A program made the position numbers and the translations under genes. Under the pieces are notes generated by a model, which worked only from the letters and a program-made list of their open reading frames with translations, was not told the DNA's origin and searched no databases. From Nevskia sp. (GTDB lineage: Bacteria; Pseudomonadota; Gammaproteobacteria; Nevskiales; Nevskiaceae), in assembly GCA_023229645.1 (NCBI GenBank), contig JALNYU010000013.1, positions 61,385-125,384 on the forward strand: DNA of 64,000 nt, read 5' to 3'. Position 1 is the stretch's first letter; every line of letters starts with the position of its first letter. Below are positions 52,716 to 63,907 of this stretch, piece by piece.

Positions 52716-53853
52716 CACTCGCCGTCTCGCTGATTGCGCGTTTATACGGCGAATGCTCGTCGAGTAACGCGCCGCGCATTTCAACGTAGTCACGCTCGCG
52801 ATCCATCGCATGGCTTACTGCGTCGTGGAGTCTGGGGTCGGATAGCCAATGCGCGGAACGGGTCTTCTGCGCGGTAAACCCGCGCGCTAGTTTGTGCTCG
52901 CCCTGCGCGCCCGCGTCGAAGTGCTGCAGACCCTCACGAATGCAGTATTCGATGCCCTGGTAGTAGCAGGTTTCGAAATGCAGGCTGTGATAGGTGTCCG
53001 CTGCGCCCCAATGCCGACCGTACAAGGTATCGCCTCCTCGCAAAGTGATTGCCACGGCGACTATTGTCTGGCCTTCATAGGCCAAAATCAGCCGTACGGG
53101 CGTATCTTGTCTACGGCCGTAGTCGAGAAAGAAATTGCGGGTCAGATAAGGGCGTTGCGCGCGCTCCGCGTAGGTGTTGGCGTAAAGCGCATAGACGCGC
53201 GCCCACGCGGCTTCGTCGAGTTCATTACCCGGCCGTATTTCAAACCGTAAGCCGGTTTCCGCGATCCGGCGCCGCTCGCGCAGAATTTTTTTGCGTTTCT
53301 CGCTGGTGAAAGTTGCCAAAAACGCAGTGAAGTCGGCGTAGCCGGGGTTATACCAATGAAACTGCACGTCATTACGTTCGACGGCACCCGCCTGCGTCAG
53401 TGCTGCTAAGTCGTCGTCTTCCAGAAAAAGTGCGTGGAACGACGACAACCCGCCTTCCCGCGCCGAGCCGATTAGCGCCTGCGCCAATAGCGCGCGGGTG
53501 GTCGCGTCAGTCGCGCCAAGCCGCGGACCCGCGCAAGGCGTGAACGGGATCGCCGTTAATAGTTTCGGGTAGTAGGCTTGGCCAAGCCGGCGGCTTGCTT
53601 CTGCCCACGAGAAATCGAACACGAATTCGCCGTAGGAGTGGCCTTTGCTGTAAAGCGGCGCGACGCCACAAATGTCAGCGCCATCGCTTATTGCGATATG
53701 GCAGGGCGTCCAGCCTGACTCCGGCGTAACGCAGTCGTGCGTTTCGAGCGCGCAGAGGAATTCATGGCGCGTAAACGGGTACTGCTCAGGAAAAAAGCGA
53801 TTCCAGACAGCAGCGGGCAGCGCACTTGCGCGTTCAAGGTAACGGACGCGCAT
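52708..53853 (-). CDS. GNAT-superfamily acyltransferase (DUF482/FemAB-like)
   Basis: A 381-residue protein of the DUF482 family (often called peptidogalycan biosynthesis protein or GNAT transferase). Typical sequence includes GWTPCHIAISDG, the PYSKGHSYGEFVFDFSWA-like block, FTPCAGPRLG, and the GRHWGAADTYHSLHFETCYYQGIEYCI block near the end. The fold is a double GNAT, as in FemX or aminoacyl-tRNA-dependent transferases; the substrate is unknown. It is first in the run with aat and bpt, which suggests a related aminoacyl-transfer step. Confidence 0.85.
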   Translation of the reverse strand: MRVRYLERASALPAAVWNRFFPEQYPFTRHEFLCALETHDCVTPESGWTPCHIAISDGADICGVAPLYSKGHSYGEFVFDFSWAEASRRLGQAYYPKLLTAIPFTPCAGPRLGATDATTRALLAQALIGSAREGGLSSFHALFLEDDDLAALTQAGAVERNDVQFHWYNPGYADFTAFLATFTSEKRKKILRERRRIAETGLRFEIRPGNELDEAAWARVYALYANTYAERAQRPYLTRNFFLDYGRRQDTPVRLILAYEGQTIVAVAITLRGGDTLYGRHWGAADTYHSLHFETCYYQGIEYCIREGLQHFDAGAQGEHKLARGFTAQKTRSAHWLSDPRLHDAVSHAMDRERDYVEMRGALLDEHSPYKRAISETASDG

Positions 53854-53868
53854 GGCGCTGCCTCGGCT

Positions 53869-54201
53869 TCAGTGAAAAGTCAGCGCAGCGACTTCAATAT
53901 TCCGCAGCGCCCACTGAACACAGGTATCGTGCTCAAAGCGGGAAATTTTTTCCTCGTCCGACGGCGGCGAGGCTTCCATCAAGCGGCCGTCGGCGTCGAA
54001 CTTAATTGCGGCGCCAGCGGTTTGGATCTTGAGCTCATTGCTGACTTCATCGTCCCAAGACACTTGCAGATAGCGGACACGGCTTTCGGCGAATTCCGGC
54101 AATTTATTGGCGCCCGCGGCGATCAATGCCGCTTCTTCCGGCGAAAATTCGCGAATATTGCCATCTTCGCTGAGAACGAAATGGCGGATTTCAGTGCTCA
54201 T
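53869..54201 (-). CDS. Small conserved protein of unknown function
   Basis: A 110-residue acidic protein starting at ATG 54201 after GGAGGG (MSTEIRHFVLSEDGNIREFSPEEAALIAAG). No signal peptide or membrane helix. The long upstream frame to 54474 runs antisense to the ftsK start and is ignored. I recognise no family. It lies 15 nt upstream of the DUF482 gene and is likely the first gene of that operon. Confidence 0.7.
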   Translation of the reverse strand: MSTEIRHFVLSEDGNIREFSPEEAALIAAGANKLPEFAESRVRYLQVSWDDEVSNELKIQTAGAAIKFDADGRLMEASPPSDEEKISRFEHDTCVQWALRNIEVAALTFH

Positions 54202-54343
54202 AATCCCTCCGTGTTTGGGCGGCCCCGTTCGTATCACACCTGCATCAATGAATGAAGCTTCTACCGCAGTTTTCAAGGTCTGGAAAGCATGGGTCGGCGA
54301 GGGGCGCTGATATACTTCGGACTCGCCTAACCGCCTCCATGCC

Positions 54344-56935
54344 GTGCCTTCTTTTCTCGACTTTCTTAGGTCTCTAAGCAAGAAACAAGCCGCAAAGCCG
54401 TTAACCCGGCGTAAGGGCGCGGGCGCGGCCGACGCTGAAGCCGGCTGGATTGAGCGACTGCCGCACGAAGCCATGTTACTGGCCTGCGTTGGTATTGCGT
54501 TGTTTCTGCTGGTGGCCCTGCTTAGTTTTCACCCTGACGACGCCGGTTGGTCATCTTCGGGCGGCGGCGGCGCTACCCGCAATCTCGCCGGTACTGCCGG
54601 TGCTTGGCTCGCGAATGGCCTCCTGAGCTGCGTCGGTTACGTCGCATTTTTACTGCCGTGGGCGGTGCTATGGCTGGGCTTACGGCTGTTCCGTGGCTTT
54701 GAAGCGCCGATACAGCTGCCGGTCGCGGTGCGCGTGGTGGCTTGGTTCTTATCGATTTTGAGTTTATCCGCGCTCGCCGCGTTGTATCTGCGCGCGAGCA
54801 CTGAATGGGTGCCGCAAGGCGGCGGCGGTATCGCCGGTAGTTTGTTAGGCCACGCACTGGAATCGGTGCTGAACCCGGTTGGCGCCACCCTACTGCTGCT
54901 GACGGCATTTATTGTCGCGCTACCACTGGCAATGATTTTCTCCTGGCTTGCCGTGCTCGACGCCATTGGTGCCCGCACGCAGAAACTTTGGCGGCAGCTG
55001 CAAGCCCGCCGCGCCGAAGCCCGAGCGGCTGCGTTACGCGAAGCTACGCCGATGCCGGCGCCAGAAATACCGCAGCCGAAGCGGCGGAAATCTCGCGTCG
55101 AGCCAAAAATTGGCGCAGTCGAGCTTGATCTGGAATTGCCCGCGGAAGTCTCGGCGTTGATGACAACACCGGCCGAAACCGTATCTGAGCCTGATGACGC
55201 GGAATTGGCGACCGCCGAGCGGTTGAGCGATGAGCTTCCGCCGGCAGCGCCGCCATTCGATGCGCCGGATGAAATGCCGATGCCTTTTGTCGCGCCGCCG
55301 CCCAGCGATGACGACATGCCGGCGCCGATGTTTGATGAAGACGAGCGCCCGCCGCCGAAACCGGTGCCGGCGATGCCTGTTGCGCCGCGGCCCAAGCCGG
55401 TTTCGATGCCAAAACCGGAGCCGATTGCCGTGCCGCCGTTCAACGGCGATCCGTTACCGCCGCTTTATCTACTTGACCCGCCGAAGCCGAGCGGCAAGCG
55501 CTACACGCCCGAAGAAATCGACCGGCTGTCACGCGATCTCGAGCGCCATCTGGCCGACTTCGGCGTCAAAGCCCAGGTCGTCGATGCGATGCCCGGCCCG
55601 GTGATTACGCGCTTTGAACTGCTGCCGGCGCCGGGCGTGAAAGGCGTGCAGGTAACGAATTTATCGAAAGATCTGGCGCGCGCGCTGTCGGTCGCGAGCG
55701 TGCGCGTGGTCGAGGTTATCGAAGGCAAGAGCGTCATAGGCCTGGAAATCCCGAACCAGAAGCGGGAAACGGTCTCGTTGTCGGAAATTCTAGCCTCGGC
55801 CTCGTATACCAATTCGACGTCACCACTGACCATCGGCATGGGCAAAGACATTGCCGGGCATCCGCTGGCAGTCGATCTTGCCCGCATGCCGCATTTGCTG
55901 GTCGCCGGTACCACCGGTTCGGGAAAATCGGTTGCGATTAACGCAATGATTTTGTCGATGCTGTTCAAAGCGCCGGCCGATCAGCTGCGGCTGATTCTGA
56001 TCGACCCGAAAATGTTGGAGTTATCGGTTTATGAGGGCATTCCGCACCTGCTGACGCCCGTCGTTACCGATATGAAAGACGCTGCCAACGCATTGCGTTG
56101 GTGTGTTAGCGAGATGGAGCGACGCTACAAGCTGATGTCCGCGCTCGGTGTTCGCAATCTCGCCGGCATGAATAAGAAAGTCCACGACGCCGCCGAAGCG
56201 GGCGAGCCGCTGGTGGATCCGCTGGCCGCAGTGCCGGATTTATTTGCTGATAACCCGGGTGATGCGCTGTTGCTGCAGGCGCTGCCGCATATCGTGATCA
56301 TCATCGATGAACTCGCCGATATGATGATGGTGGTCGGCAAGAAGGTTGAAGAGTTGATCGCACGTATTGCGCAAAAGGCGCGCGCTGCGGGAATCCATTT
56401 GATCATCGCGACGCAGCGGCCGAGTGTTGACGTGATTACCGGCCTCATCAAAGCCAACGTTCCCAGCCGTGTCGCATTTCAGGTCGCGAGCCGTATCGAT
56501 TCACGCACGATCCTCGACGAGAGCGGCGCCGAAACGCTGCTTGGCCACGGCGATATGCTCTACCGGCCGATCGGCGCGTCGCGCATTCAGCGCTTACACG
56601 GCGCTTTTGTCGACGATCACGAAGTGCACAAAGTCGTCGCCTATCTCAAACAAGTTGGCGAGCCGAATTACGTTGAAGAAATTCTCGCCGGCGAGCCGGA
56701 GCAGCGCGAAGCGCCAGAGGCGACGCCGGAAACCGAGAGCGATCCGCTATACGACAAAGCGGTTGCGATCGTGCTCGAAACGCGCAAAGCCAGCGTTTCC
56801 TGGGTGCAGCGGCGGCTCAGCATCGGTTACAACCGCGCCGCGCGCATGGTTGAGCAGATGGAGGCATCGGGCATCGTCGGGCCCAGTGGTCCAGGCGGTA
56901 ACCGCGAAATTTTGGTTCCGGGGCGCGATCCCTGA
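54344..56935 (+). CDS. ftsK: DNA translocase FtsK
   Basis: An 863-residue protein with a GTG start (54344). The N-terminal domain (about 1-215) has four hydrophobic helices. A Pro/Ala/Glu-rich linker (about 225-375) follows, then the motor: alpha and beta domains with Walker [17 protein letters not shown] (about 522) and Walker [23 protein letters not shown], and the C-terminal winged-helix gamma domain ([23 protein letters not shown]) that reads KOPS sites. It pumps DNA at the division septum. It sits next to lolA and rarA, as in many gammaproteobacteria. Confidence 0.96.
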   Translation: MPSFLDFLRSLSKKQAAKPLTRRKGAGAADAEAGWIERLPHEAMLLACVGIALFLLVALLSFHPDDAGWSSSGGGGATRNLAGTAGAWLANGLLSCVGYVAFLLPWAVLWLGLRLFRGFEAPIQLPVAVRVVAWFLSILSLSALAALYLRASTEWVPQGGGGIAGSLLGHALESVLNPVGATLLLLTAFIVALPLAMIFSWLAVLDAIGARTQKLWRQLQARRAEARAAALREATPMPAPEIPQPKRRKSRVEPKIGAVELDLELPAEVSALMTTPAETVSEPDDAELATAERLSDELPPAAPPFDAPDEMPMPFVAPPPSDDDMPAPMFDEDERPPPKPVPAMPVAPRPKPVSMPKPEPIAVPPFNGDPLPPLYLLDPPKPSGKRYTPEEIDRLSRDLERHLADFGVKAQVVDAMPGPVITRFELLPAPGVKGVQVTNLSKDLARALSVASVRVVEVIEGKSVIGLEIPNQKRETVSLSEILASASYTNSTSPLTIGMGKDIAGHPLAVDLARMPHLLVAGTTGSGKSVAINAMILSMLFKAPADQLRLILIDPKMLELSVYEGIPHLLTPVVTDMKDAANALRWCVSEMERRYKLMSALGVRNLAGMNKKVHDAAEAGEPLVDPLAAVPDLFADNPGDALLLQALPHIVIIIDELADMMMVVGKKVEELIARIAQKARAAGIHLIIATQRPSVDVITGLIKANVPSRVAFQVASRIDSRTILDESGAETLLGHGDMLYRPIGASRIQRLHGAFVDDHEVHKVVAYLKQVGEPNYVEEILAGEPEQREAPEATPETESDPLYDKAVAIVLETRKASVSWVQRRLSIGYNRAARMVEQMEASGIVGPSGPGGNREILVPGRDP

Positions 56936-57128
56936 AACTTACAGGCTGCTTACAGCGGCCTGAACAATTTTGACGATGCAAAACGCGTCAAATGGTTTAA
57001 ATGACCCTTCCGAAATTTTCGACAATGTGTCACATTCGCGCGCTGTTGCAGCGCCGTATCGATATCGCACTATGCCCAGCTCCCACGCCGGGCCGGGCAG
57101 CCCACACTCTCTGAAGGACAGAAATCAC

Positions 57129-57719
57129 ATGAAGGCCATTCACGTCGTAGCGTTGAGCACGTTGTTGTCAGTCGCAGCCGTTGGTTGCAGCAAGCCGGCC
57201 CCGGCGCCGGAAGCCACGCCAGCCCCGGCTGCTACGGAAGCCACCCCGCCGGCAGGCGCCGCGGTGCTCGAAGTCAGCAAGAGCATCAGCATCGACGCGC
57301 CGATCGACGCCGTTTGGGCCAAAACCAAGGATTTCAACGCACTGAACGCCTGGCACCCGGCCGTCGCCAAGACCGAACTGGTTGAAGGCAACAACAATGA
57401 AGTGGGCGCCGTTCGCCTGCTGACGTTGGCCGATGGCGGCACGATCAAGGAAAAGCTGCTGGCGTTTGACGAAGCCACGCATTCCTACCAGTACACGATC
57501 GTTGAAGGCGTGCTGCCGGTTAGCGACTACGTTTCGACGTTCACCCTGACCGCCGACGGCGAAGCCAAGACCACGGCGACTTGGTCGGGTTCGTTCAAGC
57601 GTAAAGACGTCAGCGACCAGCCGGCTGCTGACGGCACCGATCAGGTTGCCACCGACGCCGTCACCGGCGTTTACACCAGCGGTCTCGATAATCTGAAGAA
57701 GGTTCTCGAAACCAAGTAA
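57129..57719 (+). CDS. SRPBCC-fold lipoprotein
   Basis: A 196-residue protein starting at ATG 57129 after AAGGA, with a lipoprotein signal (MKAIHVVALSTLLSVAAVGC) and an Ala/Pro linker. The mature domain, VSKSISIDAPIDAVWAKTKDFNALNAWHPAV to the C-terminal helix GVYTSGLDNLKKVL, has the START/SRPBCC pattern (polyketide cyclase-like), which binds hydrophobic ligands in a deep cavity. Periplasmic or outer-membrane ligand binding is likely; no specific ligand can be named. It interrupts the usual ftsK-lolA adjacency along with the thioesterase gene. Confidence 0.85.
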   Translation: MKAIHVVALSTLLSVAAVGCSKPAPAPEATPAPAATEATPPAGAAVLEVSKSISIDAPIDAVWAKTKDFNALNAWHPAVAKTELVEGNNNEVGAVRLLTLADGGTIKEKLLAFDEATHSYQYTIVEGVLPVSDYVSTFTLTADGEAKTTATWSGSFKRKDVSDQPAADGTDQVATDAVTGVYTSGLDNLKKVLETK

Positions 57720-57782
57720 GCGCTTCATCCAACGTTGACGTCTGGCAATCTCAGCCGTCGGCAGGATATTCGCTGCTGAGTC

Positions 57783-57816
57783 AAAGCCCCCGAACGCGTA
57801 TGTGTTCGAGGGCTTT
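57783..57816 (+). terminator. Likely terminator after the SRPBCC lipoprotein gene
   Basis: Stem AAAGCCCCCGAAC (57783-57795) and GTTCGAGGGCTTT (57804-57816) with one mismatch and an 8-nt loop, about 65 nt after the stop; the T-tract that follows (GGCTTTGTCG) is weak. It may serve both the lipoprotein and the converging thioesterase gene. Confidence 0.6.
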
Positions 57817-57873
57817 GTCGTTGGGGTTGAACAGTGCCGAGCGGCGGATGTTAGATCGTCCAACCTAAGCGGG

Positions 57874-58350
57874 TTAGAAGTACCGATTCATTTCTTCTTC
57901 GATCACGCTGCGCAGTTCCATTAAACGCTGGGCGTAGCGGCTGAGCGACTGATCTTCTTCTGTTTCCGGTTCCCATGCCGGCACGGCGACGGGTTTGCCA
58001 TCTTCGCCGACGGCGACAAATACGATGATGCAATGCGTAGCCTTGCGGATCGTGCCTTCGCGCGGGTCGCTGGCCAGCACATCAACCGCGATGTGCATGC
58101 TGGTGCGGCCGGTGTAAATCAATTTGGCCCGAACTTCGACCAGATTGCCGATCAGGATCGGGCTGATAAAGCGGATCCCGCCGACGTACACCGTGACCGC
58201 GTAAGCGCTGCTCCAACTCACCGCGCAGGCATAGCCGGCCTGATCGATCCACTTCATGACCATACCGCCGTGCACTTTGCCGCCGAAATTAACGTCGGTA
58301 GGTTGTGCCAGGTGACGCAATACGATTTCCCGCTTTTCGACCTGTTCCAC
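57874..58350 (-). CDS. Acyl-CoA thioesterase (YciA-like hotdog fold)
   Basis: A protein of about 158 residues with the hotdog-fold signature LAQPTDVNFGGKVHGGMVMKWIDQAGYACAV, then GGIRFISPILIGNLVEVRAKLIYTGRTSMHIAVDV. The catalytic Asp and Gly-Gly region are visible. GTG 58350 is preferred (GGGGAG lies 8 nt upstream); the frame also allows a TTG at 58398. It hydrolyses acyl-CoA in the cytoplasm. The C-terminal acidic helix (SLSRYAQRLMELRSVIEEEMNRYF) is longer than in YciA. Confidence 0.88.
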   Translation of the reverse strand: MEQVEKREIVLRHLAQPTDVNFGGKVHGGMVMKWIDQAGYACAVSWSSAYAVTVYVGGIRFISPILIGNLVEVRAKLIYTGRTSMHIAVDVLASDPREGTIRKATHCIIVFVAVGEDGKPVAVPAWEPETEEDQSLSRYAQRLMELRSVIEEEMNRYF

Positions 58351-58684
58351 GACTTTCTCCCCGGTATCCGCTTGTAGTTGGTTATTGCGACGCAGCAAAA
58401 ATTAATCCAATTTTGTGTCGGCTTGATAAAGATTAGTTTTAGGCCATTCCCAAAAAGCGATTAACGGATCGATTCGTAGTTGCGAGCCAAAATGGTGCAG
58501 AGCGGCTCCGGCGCCGACGAGATTTCCTGCCAAATTTATAAATACCCAGCGCAGTCATCAGGTTTTCGGGCTTTTTGGCTATTAAGGTGAAATCGCTACA
58601 GCATGGGTTCAGGGTTCGCGCGATAATAGTGGGCTTGGCACTCAAGTCTTGGACGACCGATTTGCGGCCGTGAACGGAACCTTC
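58351..58684. other. Divergent intergenic region between thioesterase and lolA genes
   Basis: About 330 nt with promoters of both divergent genes presumed. AT-rich near 58385-58445. No gene, repeat or clear terminator found. Confidence 0.5.
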
Positions 58685-59374
58685 ATGTTCAAATCTTTGG
58701 TAAATGTTGCGCTGTTATTTTCGCTATTCATTACCGCAACTGCGCAGGCCGATACGGCGCAGGACGCACTAAAACGCTTCGTCGACGGCGTGCAAACCTT
58801 CGAAGCACATTTCGAGCAAGTGCAGACCGACGAACGGGGCCAAGTTGCGAATCGCAGCAGCGGCCAGTTCTGGCTCGGCCGGCCGGCGGCGAATTCGAAA
58901 GCCGACATCGGCAAATTCCGCTGGGCGTATGAAAAGCCCTACGAGCAGATTTCGGTTTGCGATGGCGCCAAACTCTGGGCCTACGATCCCGACCTCAACC
59001 AAGTCACCGTGCGCAATGCCCACACTGCGCTGGCCGGTACGCCGGCGGCCCTGTTGTCGCAGCGCACCGGGTTGTCCGCGGCGTTTGTGATCCAGGATGC
59101 GGGCAGCGAAGGCGATGCGCGCATTGTTCGGTTGCTGCCGCGCGCGAAAGACGCTGATTTCAAGTCGATTGAGTTGGCGATCGATAAATCTGGCGCGCCA
59201 CAGCGGATGCGCTTCCAGGATCAGATCGGCGGCTCGTCAGAAGTGAAATTCAGCGTGATTAAAACCAACGCCAAGATCGACGAAAAGCAGTTCCAGTTCA
59301 CGCCGCCCAAAGGCACGGAAGTCGTTAATGCCGATGCCGATCCCAGAGCGGGCCAGACGACATCGCACGAATAG
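58685..59374 (+). CDS. lolA: Outer-membrane lipoprotein carrier protein LolA
   Basis: A 229-residue periplasmic protein starting at ATG 58685 ([22 protein letters not shown], signal peptide). The mature part has [68 protein letters not shown], and [12 protein letters not shown], the LolA half-barrel pattern. It ferries lipoproteins from LolCDE to LolB. It stands in the conserved order ftsK, lolA, rarA, with two extra genes before it here. Confidence 0.95.
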   Translation: MFKSLVNVALLFSLFITATAQADTAQDALKRFVDGVQTFEAHFEQVQTDERGQVANRSSGQFWLGRPAANSKADIGKFRWAYEKPYEQISVCDGAKLWAYDPDLNQVTVRNAHTALAGTPAALLSQRTGLSAAFVIQDAGSEGDARIVRLLPRAKDADFKSIELAIDKSGAPQRMRFQDQIGGSSEVKFSVIKTNAKIDEKQFQFTPPKGTEVVNADADPRAGQTTSHE

Positions 59375-59437
59375 GCTGAACGCCGCGCGGCGTTTCGGCG
59401 GTAGTGTCGGCGCGCTGCGAACGGGCACAATGGCGTT

Positions 59438-60739
59438 ATGAATTCTGCAACGCCACTGGCCGAACGCATGCGGCCGCGCACGCTCGACGAAGTTGTCGGC
59501 CAGGCGCATATCCTCGGTCCCGGCCTGCCGCTGCGCGTGGCGCTGGAATCTGGCCGCATTCCATCGATTGTTTTTTGGGGGCCGCCCGGCGTCGGCAAGA
59601 CTACGCTCGCGCGTTTGCTCGCGAATTATTCCGACGCGCAGTTTTTAACGCTGTCCGCCGTCATGGCCGGCGTTAAAGACATCCGCGAAGCAACGGCGAA
59701 AGCGCAGTTGCTACGCGATTCGCTGCAGCCGCGGCGGACGGTGTTATTCATCGATGAAATTCATCGCTTCAACAAAGGCCAGCAAGATGCGCTACTGCCG
59801 TATGTTGAAGACGGCACGCTAATCCTAATCGGCGCGACAACTGAAAACCCTTCGTTCGAACTCAACGGCGCGTTGTTATCGCGGCTACGTGTGTTCGTGC
59901 TGCGGCCGCTCGACGAAGCCGCGATCATCGATCTGCTGCAGCGCGCGCTGACCGATACCGAACGCGGCATGGGCGCTGCGGCGGACGCGGTTCCGGAGTC
60001 TTGGCTGGCGCGCATCGCCGAAGCCGCCGATGGCGACGCCCGACGTGCGTTGATTCTGCTTGAAACTGCGGTTGAGCTCTCGCGCGCGGCCGGTGTCCAA
60101 GACGACGCGTTACTGGAAAAATTAATCGGCCGTGGTCTGCGTCGGTTCGATAAACAGGGCGAGAATTTCTACGATCAAATCTCGGCGCTGCATAAATCCG
60201 TGCGCGGCAGCGATCCCGATGCGGCGTTGTACTGGTACGCGCGGATGCTCGATGGCGGCGTTGATCCGGTTTATGTCGCGCGCCGTGTTGTCCGCATGAG
60301 CGTCGAAGACATCGGGCTGGCTGATCCGCGCGCGCAGCGCATGTGTCTTGATGCTTGGGATACCTACGAGCGTCTCGGCAGCCCGGAAGGCGAGTTAGCG
60401 ATTGGCTCAGCAATCGTTTATCTGGCCGTTGCGCCGAAGAGCAACGCCGCTTATGTCGCCTACAAAGCGGCACGCGCTGCGGTTGAACGCCACGGCTCGC
60501 TGGAAGTGCCAATGCATATTCGCAACGCGCCGACTAAATTGATGAAAAACCTCGGTTACGGCCAGGGTTATCGCTACGATCACGACGAAGGCGATGGCCA
60601 CGCCGTCGGCCAGCAATTTCTGCCGGATGCGCTGGTCGGCACGACTTTCTATGCGCCGGTGGCGCGCGGTTTAGAGATCAAGATCGGCGAACGCTTGGCG
60701 CAGTTGCGCGCCGTCGCCGCCAGCGAGCGCGGCCGATGA
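59438..60739 (+). CDS. rarA: Replication-associated recombination protein RarA (MgsA)
   Basis: A 433-residue AAA+ ATPase: [24 protein letters not shown], Walker [18 protein letters not shown] (about 47-63), Walker [21 protein letters not shown], sensor [19 protein letters not shown], and the C-terminal MgsA tetramerisation domain ([26 protein letters not shown], then [29 protein letters not shown]). It acts at stalled replication forks. It lies 63 nt after lolA and overlaps crcB by 4 nt. Confidence 0.96.
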   Translation: MNSATPLAERMRPRTLDEVVGQAHILGPGLPLRVALESGRIPSIVFWGPPGVGKTTLARLLANYSDAQFLTLSAVMAGVKDIREATAKAQLLRDSLQPRRTVLFIDEIHRFNKGQQDALLPYVEDGTLILIGATTENPSFELNGALLSRLRVFVLRPLDEAAIIDLLQRALTDTERGMGAAADAVPESWLARIAEAADGDARRALILLETAVELSRAAGVQDDALLEKLIGRGLRRFDKQGENFYDQISALHKSVRGSDPDAALYWYARMLDGGVDPVYVARRVVRMSVEDIGLADPRAQRMCLDAWDTYERLGSPEGELAIGSAIVYLAVAPKSNAAYVAYKAARAAVERHGSLEVPMHIRNAPTKLMKNLGYGQGYRYDHDEGDGHAVGQQFLPDALVGTTFYAPVARGLEIKIGERLAQLRAVAASERGR

Positions 60740-61107
60740 ATTGGTTCGTCGTCGCATTCGGCGGTGCGTTGGGTTCGGTCGCCCGTTATGCCGTCAGCAG
60801 CGCCGCCCGCGTTTGGTGGCCGGGGTTCCCGTGGGGCACCTTGATCGTCAACATCGTCGGTGGCTTGGTCATGGGTACGGTCGCCGCGTTGGCAATGGCC
60901 CGGCCCGGCTTCCCGGAACCACTGCGGTTGGGATTGACGACCGGTGTGCTCGGCGGCTTCACGACGTTCTCAGCGTTCTCGCTCGATACGATGCTGCTCT
61001 GGCGCGACGCCAGCGCTGGCGTCGCGCTATGGAATGTCATCGCCAATGTTGGCCTAAGCCTCGGCGCGTGCGCGCTCGGCCTTTGGCTGGGGCGCCAGTT
61101 CGCCTAA
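60736..61107 (+). CDS. crcB: Fluoride ion channel CrcB (Fluc)
   Basis: A 123-residue membrane protein with four helices. The Fluc marks are GGALGSVARY in helix 1, GTLIVNIVGGLVMG (the conserved Asn) and GVLGGFTTFSAFSLDT in helix 3 with its Phe-box residues. Dual-topology dimers export fluoride. The start overlaps the rarA stop (ATGA), so it is translated with rarA. No fluoride riboswitch is expected inside this overlap and none was seen. Confidence 0.95.
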   Translation: MNWFVVAFGGALGSVARYAVSSAARVWWPGFPWGTLIVNIVGGLVMGTVAALAMARPGFPEPLRLGLTTGVLGGFTTFSAFSLDTMLLWRDASAGVALWNVIANVGLSLGACALGLWLGRQFA

Positions 61108-62478
<1,371 letters not shown>

Positions 62479-62480
62479 GG

Positions 62481-62692
62481 CCTGTTATTGATCCGGCTGT
62501 TTGACATTGATCGGCTGACACGCTGATCGCTTCGGCAAGAATCGGGTCGGTGCCTGTAGCGGCAGCCGGATCAATAACAAAATCAATGTATTTTGGTTAT
62601 TGAGTCGGCATCATCCACCACGTCCGCCAGGACGCAATATGCTTCACTAGCGCACGTACGGTTCAATGCCTTGATGCCGACTCAATAACAGG
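62481..62692. repeat. Tandem palindromic element downstream of serS (unit of two palindromes)
   Basis: Palindrome 1, 62484-62578, has perfect 16-bp arms GTTATTGATCCGGCTG / CAGCCGGATCAATAAC. Palindrome 2, 62596-62689, has perfect 18-bp arms GTTATTGAGTCGGCATCA / TGATGCCGACTCAATAAC. The 17-nt spacer AAAATCAATGTATTTTG aligns with that of the unit at 22710-22915. The core measures 206 bp in both. The outermost bases also form an 11-bp inverted repeat, CCTGTTATTGA / TCAATAACAGG (62481-62491, 62682-62692). Confidence 0.88.
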
Positions 62693-62764
62693 TATGCGGT
62701 CGCTGCGTTATAGGTCAAAAATCTGCCTCGCGAGGCGTAAACCGTCGTACGCGCGCGCCTTGCG

Positions 62765-63073
62765 TTTGGCCTGAACCACCGCATTCAACTAAGGCAGATC
62801 AATTTTCAGTACGCGCATGTACAGAAACAAAATCGCTGACTTCGCCTGATTCTGAGTGGACGGTGCAACCGAACGATCCACCGCCAAATGCGAAAGACAA
62901 GGCCCCACCTCGCTCGGGCCCATATCCTTGGGATGGCGCTTGCCGTGGAACAAAATGAAGCGCCGCGCCCAGTCCAAGTAGGCATGCTCGGTACGGATGC
63001 TGTAATGATGCGCACGCAACGCCACCCGCAACTGTTCCAGGAGTTTCGGCGGCTTTTGAGTGATTGTCTCCAT
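62765..63073 (-). pseudogene. Integron integrase (IntI) N-terminal remnant with amber stop
   Basis: The 94 codons from 63073 encode only the N-terminal SAM-like DNA-binding domain of a tyrosine recombinase of the integron-integrase group: LRVALRAHHYSIRTEHAYLDWARRFILFHGKRHPKDMG and ASTQNQA-type helix (here PSTQNQAKSAILFLY). The frame stops at TAG (62789-62791) right after KIDLP, where integrases have DLPWL, so a Trp codon TGG became TAG. The same frame continues with LNAVVQAK, like the integrase LNEVVxAK, to about 62765 and then loses similarity. The catalytic domain with the RHRY residues is gone, so it cannot recombine DNA. Confidence 0.8.
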
Positions 63074-63220
63074 CAGAAAAATTTTAGTCGGCTATAAAAT
63101 GAAAACGCGATGCCAATCTAAAATTCTTCAGAGGCTTAAAATCAACAAATTGACGATAGGCGGAATGATGGGCTAATTTGCTGTCGGCCTAAATAACGTT
63201 AGCCAACAAAGAGGATAGCG

Positions 63221-63907
63221 ATGTACCCGTTTAGAGATGGAGACACCTTTGCTGCTTTTCGAAATATTATCGACTCAGTAGTGAATGAAATTAAGTCGCT
63301 GGAGAACGGATATGTTCTGAAGGCCTCAGAGGCAGAGCTAGAGGAGTTTTATACTGAAAAAGCGCTCATTGATCCCTTAGTTCTTCACTCAGATAAACAA
63401 TACATTAAGAATCAATCAGGTACACAGATTGATGTAAGTCATGATTTCCGTAGGGCTGTGTTTCCTGGTGAGCGGGCAGTTGTAAGAGGTACAAGAATAG
63501 ACATTGCCATCCCGTTTGAGGGTAACCCAATGTTATGGAAAATCCGCGCTTCCACATGGAGTTCCGGCGGTTACCCAGAGATTGACGTGAAAAACGGGGA
63601 AATAATTTTGAGCATAAGTTTTCCGGATGACTCCGCCAATTCGGATCAGCTCAAGTCGGATATAACCCGAAGCATCAAATCATTAGAAGATGCTGTTGGT
63701 TACCTTAAGAACGATGTGACCAACCATAACAACTCTGTCCCCAATGCAGTGAAGCAGGCTTTAAAGAGAAAAAGAGAATTGGCGCAAGCAACCACAGGGG
63801 CAGTTGCAGCGCTAGGCATTCCTGTTAAAAGAGCTGATTCCTCACCAACATTCGCAATTCCGACAAAGCGGCGCACTAGTCCGCCGAACCAGAAGAATAG
63901 CACCTGA
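63221..63907 (+). CDS. Uncharacterised protein, AT-rich gene of likely foreign origin
   Basis: A 228-residue cytoplasmic protein starting at ATG 63221 after GAGGATAGCG. The N-terminal part is acidic (MYPFRDGDTFAAFRNIIDSV) and the middle is beta-rich (GTQIDVSHDFRRAVFPGERAVVRGTRIDIAIPFEG). A helical segment (SLEDAVGYLKNDVTNHN, then AVKQALKRKRELAQATTGAVAALGIPVKR) leads to a basic tail (PTKRRTSPPNQKN). It has no enzyme motif I can identify, and I cannot name a family. Codon use and base composition differ clearly from the core genes. The protein may be the N-terminal part of a longer family that ends here with a stop. Confidence 0.65.
   Translation: MYPFRDGDTFAAFRNIIDSVVNEIKSLENGYVLKASEAELEEFYTEKALIDPLVLHSDKQYIKNQSGTQIDVSHDFRRAVFPGERAVVRGTRIDIAIPFEGNPMLWKIRASTWSSGGYPEIDVKNGEIILSISFPDDSANSDQLKSDITRSIKSLEDAVGYLKNDVTNHNNSVPNAVKQALKRKRELAQATTGAVAALGIPVKRADSSPTFAIPTKRRTSPPNQKNST

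Noticed and set aside
59379..59394. Palindrome AACGCCGCGCGGCGTT after lolA as a terminator
   Set aside because: The central two bases leave no room for a loop and no T-run follows; likely chance in GC-rich DNA.
62484..62689. Palindrome unit as a CRISPR array
   Set aside because: There are only two palindromes, with unlike interiors and no series of equal direct repeats and spacers, and no cas genes.
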